A stretch of DNA of 58,345 nt, taken from NCBI GenBank assembly GCA_002134785.1, contig MBQZ01000017.1, forward strand, positions 1 through 58,345, in the 5' to 3' direction. Within the stretch, counting starts at the first letter, position 1. Every line of letters begins with the position of its first letter. Made by a program: the position numbers and the translations under genes. This document shows, piece after piece, positions 9,600 through 18,413 of this stretch. Source of the stretch: Crenothrix sp. D3 (GTDB lineage Bacteria; Pseudomonadota; Gammaproteobacteria; Methylococcales; Methylomonadaceae). Below the pieces are notes generated by a model, which did not search any database, was not told the DNA's origin, and was given only the letters and a program-made list of their open reading frames with translations.

Positions 9600-9632
9600 C
9601 GTTATTTACTTTAGTACATAGCGAATTATAAT
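9600..9632 (+). promoter_or_regulatory. ModE-like operator overlapping the mod operon promoter
   Basis: Inverted half-sites CGTTAT (9600-9605) and ATAGCG (9618-9623) are separated by 12 bases, with TAC just before the second half. This resembles the architecture I recall for the E. coli modA operator. A consensus -10 TATAAT lies at 9627-9632, with TTTACT 16 bases upstream as a possible -35. The operator covers the -35 and spacer, as expected for repression by molybdate-bound ModE. Confidence 0.65.
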
Positions 9633-9668
9633 GCACATAAAGATAATTTACAGTCCGAAGTAACTTAA

Positions 9669-11147
9669 ATGATTACACAAAACTATAAGAAAATATTCAG
9701 TTTCATTATTGCCACCAATTCTTTTACGGTGGTCTCTGAAGCGGCAGAAGAAAAGAAAACGTACACCAAACCGCCATTTGCGGCGTTTTCCAGTCAACTG
9801 TCGGATGCTTTATTAGGCAATGACAAATACGAAAAACTGATTTGGAATTTGCACGATGCGTTGAAGTTACCCGAATGGCTGTCGGTGTCCTTAGAACAAC
9901 GCACGCGTTATGAAATGATGGACGGTCAATATAAAGCAGGAGCTAAAGGCGGCGATCAGCAAATCCCCTTGCAAACCGATGTGTTTATGGAAGCGCGTTT
10001 TAAGGATTTTCGTATCGGCGGTGAATTTATGGATGCGCGGCAGTTCGGCGCGGATTCGGGTTCGGGAGTCAATAATACGCACGTTGATAGCGTTGATTTA
10101 TTGCAAGGCTATTTGGCTTGGTCGAATCAAAATCTGTTCCATAGCGGTGTTGGTACAGAAGTGATTGCAGGACGGCAAACCTTAAATTTTGGTAGTCGCC
10201 GTTTAGTCGCAAGAAACGCTTTTCGTAATACCATCAACAGCTTTGATGGCTTGCGCTTGCGGGTACTGGATTATGATCGCTGGCAGTTTAACGCCTTTGT
10301 GTCGATGCCCGTGAATCGCTATCCAACGGCGAGCAGCGATATTCTCGATGACCAATCCCAATTTGACCGCGCCGATGGGCGTACTTGGTTTTCGGGTGGT
10401 TTTTTGGAGCTGTTTGACATTGCGTGGGGTATTAATAGCGATTTGTATTTATATCATCTCGATGAAGGTGACAGCACACTTAATCAAACCCGTAATCGCC
10501 GTTATTTCACCACAGGTACGCGCTTTTATAGCAAACCGACTAAAGGAAAATTTGATTTTCAATTCGAGGGTATCGGTCAGTTTGGTACTGTGCGAGCAAC
10601 GACCAATGCCAGTGATGGCAAAAACTTAACGCATGAAGCGTGGTATCAACATCTCGATATAGGCTATACGATTGATATGCCGTGGAAACCGCGTTTTGCT
10701 GTTGAATACGATTATGCCAGCGGGGACAAAAATCCTAATGATGGCAAAGATGGACGTTTTGATACCTTGTATGGCGCACGGCGCGGTGATTATGGCCCAA
10801 CGGGGATTTATGGCGCGTTTGCGCGTAGCAATATTAATAGTCCTGCTTATCGACTGGGATTTTCGCCGCGAGTCAATGTGCAGACTACGCTAAGTCATCG
10901 GTTTTTCTGGTTAGCGCAAAGTAAAGATGCGTGGACAACGGCAAACCTGCAAGACAAAACAGGAAACAGCGGTGATTATGTTGGGCATCAACTGGATTTA
11001 TCGACCCGTTGGGATGTGAACAGCAGTCTAAATTTGGAAACAGGGTGGACGCATTTGTTTAAAGGGCAATTTGCTAAAACTGCCCCGAATGCACCCAATG
11101 GTCAGGATATTAATTATTTCTATGTGCAGAGTTTGCTGCGTTTTTAG
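9669..11147 (+). CDS. Alginate-export-family outer-membrane porin in the mod operon
   Basis: Predicted 492-residue outer-membrane beta-barrel resembling the alginate-export (AlgE-like) family. Features seen: an N-terminal export signal (FSFIIATNSFTVVSEA), segments such as LPEWLSVSLEQRTRYE, the conserved core GVGTEVIAGRQTLNFGSRRLVARNAFRN (shown in parts: AGRQTLNFGSRRLVARN), alternating polar/aromatic strands, and a C-terminal strand ending in F (YVQSLLRF) as for BAM substrates. It is the first gene after the ModE-like operator, and modA begins 8 bp after its stop. Context therefore suggests an outer-membrane channel for molybdate or a related oxyanion; that role is inference, and the family name does not imply alginate transport here. 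Confidence 0.8.
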   Translation: MITQNYKKIFSFIIATNSFTVVSEAAEEKKTYTKPPFAAFSSQLSDALLGNDKYEKLIWNLHDALKLPEWLSVSLEQRTRYEMMDGQYKAGAKGGDQQIPLQTDVFMEARFKDFRIGGEFMDARQFGADSGSGVNNTHVDSVDLLQGYLAWSNQNLFHSGVGTEVIAGRQTLNFGSRRLVARNAFRNTINSFDGLRLRVLDYDRWQFNAFVSMPVNRYPTASSDILDDQSQFDRADGRTWFSGGFLELFDIAWGINSDLYLYHLDEGDSTLNQTRNRRYFTTGTRFYSKPTKGKFDFQFEGIGQFGTVRATTNASDGKNLTHEAWYQHLDIGYTIDMPWKPRFAVEYDYASGDKNPNDGKDGRFDTLYGARRGDYGPTGIYGAFARSNINSPAYRLGFSPRVNVQTTLSHRFFWLAQSKDAWTTANLQDKTGNSGDYVGHQLDLSTRWDVNSSLNLETGWTHLFKGQFAKTAPNAPNGQDINYFYVQSLLRF

Positions 11148-11155
11148 GAGCTACC

Positions 11156-11920
11156 ATGTTTTTAAATAAATTCATTCTGTTGCTAACTGTCACCGCTTTA
11201 TTGACCGTCAGCGTAATAAGCAAAGCCGACACCACGCTAGTGGCAGTCGCCACTAATTTCACCAAACCCATGACTGACATTGCCGAAGCGTTTGAAAAAA
11301 CCACAGGTCACAGCGCGAAACTGTCCTTCGGTTCATCAGGCAAATTCGTTGCCCAAATAGAAAACGGCGCACCATTTGAAGTGTATTTATCGGCTGACGA
11401 TAAAGCACCCGCCAAATTAGAACAATCTGGATTTGCGGTTGCTAACAGTCATTTTACTTATGCCATCGGCAAATTAGTGTTGTGGTCGGCGACGGCTAAC
11501 TTAGTTGACGCTCAAGGGGAAATTTTAAGTAAAGGCGGTTTTAAACATCTCGCACTCGCTGATCCCAAACTCGCTCCTTATGGCGCGGCGGCGTTGGAAG
11601 TCTTAAAAAGTAAAAATCTGCTGACTAAATTACAACCCTTATTCGTGCAAGGCGAGAATATCGCGCAAACCTATCAATTTGTTAGCACAGGTAATGCTGA
11701 ACTGGGTTTTGTTGCACTCTCACAAGTGATTGATAACGGTAAGATAAGCAGCGGTTCAGCGTGGCAAATTCCTGAAAATCTTTATACCCCGCTACGTCAA
11801 GAGGCGGTATTACTGAAAAAAGGTGAAGACAACCCTGCTGCACTCGCTTTGATGCAATTTTTAAAATCGCCTGAAGCAAAAGCCATTATCAGTAAATATG
11901 GTTATAGCTTAGCTAACTAA
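11156..11920 (+). CDS. modA: Molybdate ABC transporter, periplasmic binding protein
   Basis: Periplasmic solute-binding protein that hands molybdate (or tungstate) to ModBC. The 254-residue product has a clear signal peptide (KFILLLTVTALLTVSVISKA, cleaved before DT). Mature family motifs follow: VAVATNFTKPMTDIAEAFEK, LSFGSSGKFVAQIENGAPFEVYLSADDK and GNAELGFVALSQV. The Ser in SFGSSGK and the Ala/Ser loop are typical oxyanion ligands. GGAG lies 5 bases before the ATG. The gene lies 8 bp after the porin and 3 bp before modB, in one operon. Confidence 0.95.
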   Translation: MFLNKFILLLTVTALLTVSVISKADTTLVAVATNFTKPMTDIAEAFEKTTGHSAKLSFGSSGKFVAQIENGAPFEVYLSADDKAPAKLEQSGFAVANSHFTYAIGKLVLWSATANLVDAQGEILSKGGFKHLALADPKLAPYGAAALEVLKSKNLLTKLQPLFVQGENIAQTYQFVSTGNAELGFVALSQVIDNGKISSGSAWQIPENLYTPLRQEAVLLKKGEDNPAALALMQFLKSPEAKAIISKYGYSLAN

Positions 11921-11923
11921 CAA

Positions 11924-12607
11924 ATGCTAAGCCCTGCTGATATTGACGCGTTATGGTTGACTTTTAAAGTCGCCAGCCTAGCAACAATTATTTTATTGTT
12001 GCTAGGCACACCAATGGCTTGGTGGTTAGTGCGCACGCAATTTCGCGGCAAAAGTATTTGTAATGCGTTAGTGGCGTTACCGTTGGTATTGCCGCCGTCA
12101 GTATTGGGTTTTTATTTGCTGATATTGATGGGGAATCGCGGTTTAGTGGGGCGATTAACCACTGAATTAGGGTTGGGAACACTGCCGTTTACTTTTGCAG
12201 GCTTAGTGGTTGCCTCGGTGTTGTATTCGTTACCGTTTGTCGTGCAACCCTTACAAACCGCATTCACAGCTATCGGTGACGCACCATTAGAAGCAGCGGC
12301 AACCTTGCGAGCCAGTCCACTGGACACCTTTTTTACCGTCGTTTTACCGCTGTCGCGTTCTGGATTTTTAACAGCGGCAATTTTAGGATTTACCCATACT
12401 GTGGGTGAATTTGGCGTAGTGTTAATGGTCGGCGGTAATATCCCCGAAAAAACCCGCGTGGTATCCGTGCAGATTTATAATCATGTTGAAGCAATGGAGT
12501 ACGGTCAAGCACACGGCTTAGCGGGTGTATTACTGGTGTTTTCGTTTTTGGTTTTATTGTTGTTATATAGCACGCTTAAAATCAATCCTGTCTCGCCGCT
12601 AAAATGA
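11924..12607 (+). CDS. modB: Molybdate ABC transporter, permease
   Basis: Inner-membrane permease of the molybdate importer. The 227 residues contain about five or six hydrophobic segments and the cytoplasmic EAA loop ([26 protein letters not shown]), which contacts the ATPase. The following [20 protein letters not shown] is characteristic of ModB. Its stop overlaps the modC start as ATGA, indicating translational coupling. Confidence 0.95.
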   Translation: MLSPADIDALWLTFKVASLATIILLLLGTPMAWWLVRTQFRGKSICNALVALPLVLPPSVLGFYLLILMGNRGLVGRLTTELGLGTLPFTFAGLVVASVLYSLPFVVQPLQTAFTAIGDAPLEAAATLRASPLDTFFTVVLPLSRSGFLTAAILGFTHTVGEFGVVLMVGGNIPEKTRVVSVQIYNHVEAMEYGQAHGLAGVLLVFSFLVLLLLYSTLKINPVSPLK

Positions 12608-13683
12608 CCGACTCAATTATTGCCCAATTTAAACTTGATTACGGTACATTTGCCTTGAACGTGGATTTACAACTGCCCAGTTCAGGCATTACCGTATTAT
12701 TCGGGCATTCAGGCTCAGGAAAAACCACCTTATTACGTTGTATCGCAGGCTTGCAACACGCACCGCAAGGCTTTTTATCTATCAATGGCAATCTCTGGCA
12801 AGACAGCGACAATAAGTTGTTTTTACCCACGCATAAACGTTCACTAGGCTATGTATTTCAAGAAGCCAATTTATTCGCCCATTTAACCGTGCTGGGTAAT
12901 TTAAGTTATGGCTTAAAACGCATCGGGCAGACGGCAAAAACCGAAAAGTTTGACCAAGTTATTGAGTTATTAGGCATCACGCATTTAATGGAGAGGCTAC
13001 CCGAACGCTTATCAGGCGGTGAACGACAACGGGTTGCCATTGCTCGCGCCTTGGTATTAAATCCTGAAATCTTACTCATGGATGAACCGCTTGCCTCCTT
13101 GGATGCTAAGCGTAAACAGGAAATTTTACCTTTTCTAACACGGCTACACAGTGAACTTAATATTCCCGTGTTGTACGTTACCCATTCCCAGCAAGAAGTC
13201 GCACAACTAGCCGATTATTTAGTCTTATTAGCCGATGGCAACGTTCAAGCGGCAGGGTTATTAGCAGACACACTCAGCCGTTTAGACCTACCACAAGCAC
13301 AAGATAGGCAAGCTGCCAGTGTGTGGCAGGTCACCGTTATTGAACATGACCCCGCTTATCATCTAACTCGCGTCGCCTTTGCAGGCGGTGAACTGAGTGT
13401 ACCTGTGATTAATGCCGCGCTGGGCATCTCATTACGCATTCAAATTTACGCCCGCGATGTCAGCATTACCCTAGAAGTCGCCAAAACAACCAGTATTCTC
13501 AATGTATTACCCGCGACTATTACTGATATTGTCGATGATGAGGCGGGTCAAAGTATGATACGTCTGCGTGTCGGTAGTCAGCCATTATTAGCACACATTA
13601 CCCGCAAATCAGCACACCTGTTGGCGTTGCAAACTGGCATGATGGTTTATGTACAAATTAAAGGCACATCAATACTGAATTAA
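12604..13683 (+). CDS. modC: Molybdate ABC transporter, ATPase
   Basis: ATPase of the molybdate importer. Walker [13 protein letters not shown]-loop FQEANLF, signature [15 protein letters not shown], Walker [13 protein letters not shown] and switch His in YVTHSQQE are all intact. The C-terminal third contains a Mop/TOBE-like regulatory domain ([16 protein letters not shown]-like segment) that can bind molybdate. At 359 residues it is full length. It ends the porin-modABC operon; I see no strong hairpin terminator in the 100 bp that follow. Confidence 0.95.
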   Translation: MTDSIIAQFKLDYGTFALNVDLQLPSSGITVLFGHSGSGKTTLLRCIAGLQHAPQGFLSINGNLWQDSDNKLFLPTHKRSLGYVFQEANLFAHLTVLGNLSYGLKRIGQTAKTEKFDQVIELLGITHLMERLPERLSGGERQRVAIARALVLNPEILLMDEPLASLDAKRKQEILPFLTRLHSELNIPVLYVTHSQQEVAQLADYLVLLADGNVQAAGLLADTLSRLDLPQAQDRQAASVWQVTVIEHDPAYHLTRVAFAGGELSVPVINAALGISLRIQIYARDVSITLEVAKTTSILNVLPATITDIVDDEAGQSMIRLRVGSQPLLAHITRKSAHLLALQTGMMVYVQIKGTSILN

Positions 13684-13786
13684 AAATTAACTTTTCACCC
13701 AATAGATATGCTAACAAATAAATAACCCTCTCTCCCCCCTTGTGAATTAATCGATTATAGGACTTACGCATTGACAGATAAAATAT

Positions 13787-15127
13787 TCACCCTTGTGTTC
13801 CACGTCTTGGATCAAACGCATCTTGCACGGTATCGGCAAATAAATTAGCCGCCAGCACCAAGGCAAACATAAACACGAACGCGGCGGTTAGTGACCACCA
13901 CACGATAGGTTCACGCGCCATTTCTAAACGTGCGCCATTAATCATATTGCCCCAGCTAAATGTCGTGGGATCAACGCCGATGTTGATATAGGACAATACC
14001 GCTTCGGCTAACACTAGCGAACTAAAATCCAATACCACGGAAATTAACACGATGTGCATGACGTTGGGCAGAATGTGGCGTATTAAAATAGTGTGTTGCT
14101 TAACACCCAGCGCGTAAGCGGCTTGCACATATTCCATTTCGCGTAATTTCAAGGTTTCAGCGCGGAGTAAACGGCACAAGCCTGTCCAACTGGTCACGCC
14201 TAAAATTAAACACAAAAATAACAGCCGCGTATCGGAGCGCACCACCACGCTGGTGAAATCAGCTTCATGATTTGCCATGTACACTTGTACCATGAGGATC
14301 GACGCGGCAATCAGTAACACGCTGGGAATGGAGTTGAGCGTGGTGTAAATGTATTGAATAACATCATCGACCCAGCCGCGAAAAAATCCCGCCAATATAC
14401 CGAAAATAATCGCCATCGGTAACATGATGAGCGTGGTTAATGTACCGATAACCAAGCCTGTGCGGATGCTTTTGACAGCTTGATAAAACACATCTTCGCC
14501 GACTTTGTCTGTGCCTAGAACGTGGTAATAGCCTGATAGGTGAATCAGGATGCAGCTTAGGGTGATTAGGATGAATAAGGTGCAAGGTACAGGGTTAAAG
14601 GTAAAAGACGAGTTTTCTTCATCTTGCTCCTTGTTCTTACTAAACATCCAATACACCAGCATTAACACCATAAAACACACGACACCTTGAAAAACACCCA
14701 CCACCGTTTTCTGGAAAATATCCGCAAGTTTATCACTGTCATTGCCTAAATGCTGACCACCAAACTGTAAACGTGGATAACCCCATTGCATCGAGCCATC
14801 CGCTTGCGTCATCATTTCCTTGCTGAATAACACATCGGCAAACGGCGCGGAATAGGTTTTTTCGCCGTGTTCGCGTAACGGCGTTGCCCAATAATCCAAC
14901 GCACTGATAATCTCATTACCCGCCCCTTGCTGTTTAAAATGCACCGAATCCAGCAAACCAATCAGCACAAAAAACACCAATACCACTAGCGATACCATAC
15001 CAACTTTATTATTGGCAATCGTGTGTAGCGGGCGTTGTAAATGTTCTTTACCGCGTAACGCGAAACCCAATGCCAAAATACTTAGAATCAGCGCGAAAAT
15101 CAGCCCATCTGTCCATAAAATAATCAT
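13787..15127 (-). CDS. Peptide/nickel-type ABC transporter permease (DppC/OppC/YejE-like)
   Basis: Inner-membrane permease of the dipeptide/oligopeptide class. N-terminal transmembrane segments are followed by an enlarged periplasmic region (about residues 65-140), more transmembrane helices, then the family core: DKVGEDVFYQAVKSIRTGL, the EAA-type loop (YVQAAYALGVKQHTILIRHILPN) and a C-terminal DPRRG. At 446 residues it is longer than ordinary DppC because of the periplasmic insertion. Its natural partner is the DppB-like permease at 18414-19391 on the same strand. The two are now separated by a three-gene module, and no binding protein or ATPase is in the window. Substrate unknown. Confidence 0.85.
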   Translation of the reverse strand: MIILWTDGLIFALILSILALGFALRGKEHLQRPLHTIANNKVGMVSLVVLVFFVLIGLLDSVHFKQQGAGNEIISALDYWATPLREHGEKTYSAPFADVLFSKEMMTQADGSMQWGYPRLQFGGQHLGNDSDKLADIFQKTVVGVFQGVVCFMVLMLVYWMFSKNKEQDEENSSFTFNPVPCTLFILITLSCILIHLSGYYHVLGTDKVGEDVFYQAVKSIRTGLVIGTLTTLIMLPMAIIFGILAGFFRGWVDDVIQYIYTTLNSIPSVLLIAASILMVQVYMANHEADFTSVVVRSDTRLLFLCLILGVTSWTGLCRLLRAETLKLREMEYVQAAYALGVKQHTILIRHILPNVMHIVLISVVLDFSSLVLAEAVLSYINIGVDPTTFSWGNMINGARLEMAREPIVWWSLTAAFVFMFALVLAANLFADTVQDAFDPRRGTQG

Positions 15128-15149
15128 GACAACTCTATTTTCTTGTAAA

Positions 15150-16103
15150 TCATATTTTTGTTATTTTTGAACCAATATATGGCACATATAGCGGTTCATT
15201 AGCGGATATTGGATATGAAAAATGAATGCGTATTTTCGGTTCATTTACTTTGCCATGCCAAGGGCAAAATAATTTTTCATTTGGATTTATCGGATGATTG
15301 AAAGTTAGTTCTCGCCTATTAAAACTATTATCCAAAGAACTGCTAAACCATGCTCTATCGCCCATAAAATGATCTTGATAAAGACGATTGCCATCTTCCG
15401 TTCTTTGTCCTTGACTATCAAAGCAGGTTTTAAATTTATCTAATACGTTTAATAGTTCAATAATGCGTTTTGCTGCGCCATCAACAAAAGGATGTGAATA
15501 TAGGGGTTCAAAACTGTTTTCGGAAAAAGTTAAATTTGGACAACGACTTGGCATAATGGTAGCGAGTTGTTGCCAAGACTTTATCGGTGAGTCTGCAACT
15601 TGTAGCGAGTTTTCAAGACTGCTGATATTCCAGTGATTGGTTACGTTAATGGCAATAACGTTATCATCACGATGCCAATCAACAACAATGGGGTTAATTT
15701 TTTCCCAATTTGAAGGTTTAAAACTAAACGTGTGGTAGTCATTTCCATTGAAACAATGGTGTGCAGCTTCGCCTAAAGCGGTATCTGTTACAGGGTCTGG
15801 ATAGTCCTGACAGATCAAATACTCATCAGCGTCATGTTGGCGGCTATCTTCCCAAAAAGGTCCTTCTTTTGTAAGCCATGACATCAGCGCACCACGTTTA
15901 TTTCTGTCAAGTTGCAAAACGGCTTGTTGCAAACTTAACTCGCGGGTAACTTTAGCTTGTGTTAGATTGCGATGGCAACGTAACTCACCACCAAATTGAC
16001 GCATTTTCCCCCTCGCCAACATGACTGTATCTATGGCTGTTTGAAAAGCCTGCACACAGGCAAACTGACCATGTAAGGACAACTCATTAAGTAGCACTTC
16101 CAT
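15150..16103 (-). CDS. Unrecognised protein, third gene of a DUF262-ATPase module
   Basis: I do not recognise this family with certainty. With the ATG at 16103 the product has 317 residues; its ATG shares one base with the TAA of the ATPase gene (TAATG), which argues for coupled translation. An in-frame GTG at 16112 is possible. Visible features: an N-terminal helical stretch, GKMRQFGGELRCHRNLTQ, EGPFWEDSRQHDADEY (acidic and His-rich), and a conserved-looking C-terminus CPWHGKVNEPKIRIHFSYP ... LYVPYIG. No signal peptide or transmembrane segment. Its position suggests an effector or specificity partner for the ATPase; this is inference. Confidence 0.7.
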   Translation of the reverse strand: MEVLLNELSLHGQFACVQAFQTAIDTVMLARGKMRQFGGELRCHRNLTQAKVTRELSLQQAVLQLDRNKRGALMSWLTKEGPFWEDSRQHDADEYLICQDYPDPVTDTALGEAAHHCFNGNDYHTFSFKPSNWEKINPIVVDWHRDDNVIAINVTNHWNISSLENSLQVADSPIKSWQQLATIMPSRCPNLTFSENSFEPLYSHPFVDGAAKRIIELLNVLDKFKTCFDSQGQRTEDGNRLYQDHFMGDRAWFSSSLDNSFNRRELTFNHPINPNEKLFCPWHGKVNEPKIRIHFSYPISANEPLYVPYIGSKITKI

Positions 16104-17236
16104 TAATCCCACCCTGCAAAGTGGTTCATGTCTTTATCAAATTGGTCAAAAAAACCGTCAGGCCAGCAATCTAAATCACCGTTTGCATTGATTTGTGGGC
16201 TAACAACTTGCGCCGCATCAACAGACCTCGCTCTGAAAAAATGTAAGGCAACGTCTTTGTGTGAAATCCCTCCTGCTTTCACAAGGCGGCGAATACCATT
16301 AAGAATATGGTCACTATGAGTTTCGATAATAACTTGTACACCCGCACTGGCAACTTTCGCTAAAAATTTCCCCATCAATGCTTGTCCTGCTGGATGCAAA
16401 TGCACTTCGGGATTTTCGATAAGTAAAATATCTTCTTTCTTAGCAGATAGCGCGGCAATCACAATAGGTAAAACTTGTGTCAATCCAAAGCCCACATTCA
16501 TTGGTCGATGGAACTCGCCTGAATCAGAAGTGCGTAATCTTAAAGTAACTGCATTGACATTTGAAACTTGCTCTACAGCCAATCCACACTCTGGAAAAAA
16601 TTGACGCATTTGAGCGGTAACTTGATGAAACAGTGTATTTCTGCTTTCATTTTCAATTAGTAGTTCATTTAAAACAGCATCTTCACTCTTTAAATAGAAC
16701 ACACTCATAGCGTGTTCCCCCTTGGGACCAACTACTGAAGCAGTTTGCTCATCTTCAAGTGCATACACTTCACGCGGACCAATGCGTTCAGCGGTAATGT
16801 AAGTGAGATTTTTAATTCGATAAGGCATTATTGATTCTGCCCATGCAGATGGCAATAAGTGCTTTAGTTGACTGGGTTGCTGGTAAGTTTCGCCATTGAC
16901 CACAACACAATCAACGTCCATAGACAACTCTTTCCGTTCGCCCGTAAATGTCCATAAGTAAGATGCCTCATCATGAACAACACCAATGTCAAAACTTTTT
17001 AATCCATTAATTTCATCAACAACATCGGTTACAGTGCCTAATCGAACTGCTTCGCCATTTAACATCAATCGCGTAGACCACTCGTGTTCACGCATAGTTT
17101 GATGAAGCAAAACTAAGGCTTGCAATGCAGATGATTTACCAGAAGCATTTGTGCCTGATAAAAGTGTAAGCGATTTTAAAGGTAACTGTAATGACTCAAA
17201 GCATTTGAAATATTTAAGGTCAAGACGATTAAGCAT
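16103..17236 (-). CDS. AAA/OLD-like ATPase (DUF3696-type)
   Basis: ATPase of the AAA_15/AAA_21 class related to RecF/OLD proteins. Start taken at ATG 17236 (MLNRLDLKYFKCF), preceded by a strong GGAGG; product 377 residues. Walker A GTNASGKSS at about residues 28-36, Walker B-like ILLIENPEVHLHP, then VIIETHSDHILNGIRR, the signature of the DUF3696 class. There is no TOPRIM domain, so it lacks OLD nuclease activity of its own. The start overlaps the end of the DUF262 gene by 8 bases and the stop overlaps the next start. Such ATPases often partner with DUF262 or nuclease proteins in phage-defence loci; that role is inferred here. Confidence 0.85.
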   Translation of the reverse strand: MLNRLDLKYFKCFESLQLPLKSLTLLSGTNASGKSSALQALVLLHQTMREHEWSTRLMLNGEAVRLGTVTDVVDEINGLKSFDIGVVHDEASYLWTFTGERKELSMDVDCVVVNGETYQQPSQLKHLLPSAWAESIMPYRIKNLTYITAERIGPREVYALEDEQTASVVGPKGEHAMSVFYLKSEDAVLNELLIENESRNTLFHQVTAQMRQFFPECGLAVEQVSNVNAVTLRLRTSDSGEFHRPMNVGFGLTQVLPIVIAALSAKKEDILLIENPEVHLHPAGQALMGKFLAKVASAGVQVIIETHSDHILNGIRRLVKAGGISHKDVALHFFRARSVDAAQVVSPQINANGDLDCWPDGFFDQFDKDMNHFAGWD

Positions 17237-18308
17237 GAAACACCTCCTGCAATATTGTTTGAATAGCTTCAAAACGATAAATGACATTGCTTTTACTGTT
17301 AGTACTGCCAGTTATAGAATTAACAAATCGCAAATCTTGAAGTAACTCATAGAAATGTTTTCTAAGCTTATCCGCATGATGCTTAACTTCTTCATTAGAA
17401 TACCCAGATAATCCAGTAGTCATGACATCCCAAAGTGAAGCATTGATAACACCGAGCCTACTTTGACTTTGATTGTGTTTGCGAAAAGCCTGCCTAGGAA
17501 AAAGGGTAAAATTATTTTGTAAGCTATTTTGAAACTTGTTGGATAATTCAATTAATGATGCTTCTTCCAATTGATTCATTTTTTTTAACACCATAGCTAA
17601 CCATTCATCCATATCACCTTTGTAGGTGTTAATTGGCAATAGTTGAAAAGCACAAAAGCGATTAACAAACTCTCTGTCACGCATGGTTTTAGAGGTCAAA
17701 CTATTACCTGTTACTTTTTTAAACAGGTCATTTTCTGCTTCGTCTTTTAAAAACAGTGTGGCTTTGCCATTAAACAAACAATTCCGCATTTGCTGACGAG
17801 TCAAAGGAACGCCACCATTTACACGCTCAAAAATATCTAGCCTTGCTCGTTCAGGAACTTTTGCATCAATGACATAGAGAATTAAATTGCAGTCTTCTAT
17901 GCGATTTTGCAGTTTAGGTGATAATTCTTTAAACAATTTTTTATCAAGGTCAATTTGCTGAGGTAGTTTTAAACGAAATTCGTTATTCACAAAACGCTTA
18001 AAAGTTGATAAACGTTGCAAACCATCAACTACAATCATTCTACCTTGGTCATCCTCACCTAAATAAAATACAGGTAAGGGGATGCGCATTAACACCGATT
18101 CAATCAGCTTACTTTGTTTATCCTCCTCCCAAATAAAGTCACGCTGAAAATCAGGATCCATAACGTAACGACTATCTTTAATTCGCTGAACAACATTTTG
18201 AACAGTGCGTGTTTCATTTCTAATTAACAAAGTATCTATAGGATAATCGCCTAAAGAAACATCCTCGTCTTTGCTAAGACCTTCAATTTCTTCTATATCA
18301 TCACTCAT
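17229..18308 (-). CDS. DUF262 (GmrS-N/ParB-fold) protein
   Basis: The 359-residue product has the DUF262 hallmark motifs: PDFQRDFIWEEDKQSKLIES at about residues 52-71 and VVDGLQRLST at about 93-102, the ParB/Srx-like DGQQR nucleotide-binding motif. Further DUF262 features include ERARLDIFERVNGG. The GmrSD HNH domain (DUF1524) is absent, so it is DUF262 alone. In GmrS, Dnd-associated DndB/SspE and other defence proteins this fold hydrolyses or senses nucleotides; the role here is inferred. First gene of a tight three-gene cluster (8-base and 1-base overlaps). A roughly 105-bp A+T-rich gap before it may hold the promoter. Confidence 0.85.
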   Translation of the reverse strand: MSDDIEEIEGLSKDEDVSLGDYPIDTLLIRNETRTVQNVVQRIKDSRYVMDPDFQRDFIWEEDKQSKLIESVLMRIPLPVFYLGEDDQGRMIVVDGLQRLSTFKRFVNNEFRLKLPQQIDLDKKLFKELSPKLQNRIEDCNLILYVIDAKVPERARLDIFERVNGGVPLTRQQMRNCLFNGKATLFLKDEAENDLFKKVTGNSLTSKTMRDREFVNRFCAFQLLPINTYKGDMDEWLAMVLKKMNQLEEASLIELSNKFQNSLQNNFTLFPRQAFRKHNQSQSRLGVINASLWDVMTTGLSGYSNEEVKHHADKLRKHFYELLQDLRFVNSITGSTNSKSNVIYRFEAIQTILQEVFHA

Positions 18309-18413
18309 TTTGTATCCATTTAATTTTCAATTCGTTAAATTCTAGCGTTTTATTGTAATGACTACTGAGTTTATTAAATAGCTAAGTCATACACGCTCAC
18401 AGCATCAGCACTA

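Noticed and set aside
9571-9636. 22-residue N-terminal extension of ModE
   Set aside because: It would start inside the operator region; the ATG at 9570 gives the normal ModE N-terminus.
13684-13786. Possible terminator after modC
   Set aside because: No hairpin with T-run is visible; only A+T-rich sequence and a pyrimidine stretch.
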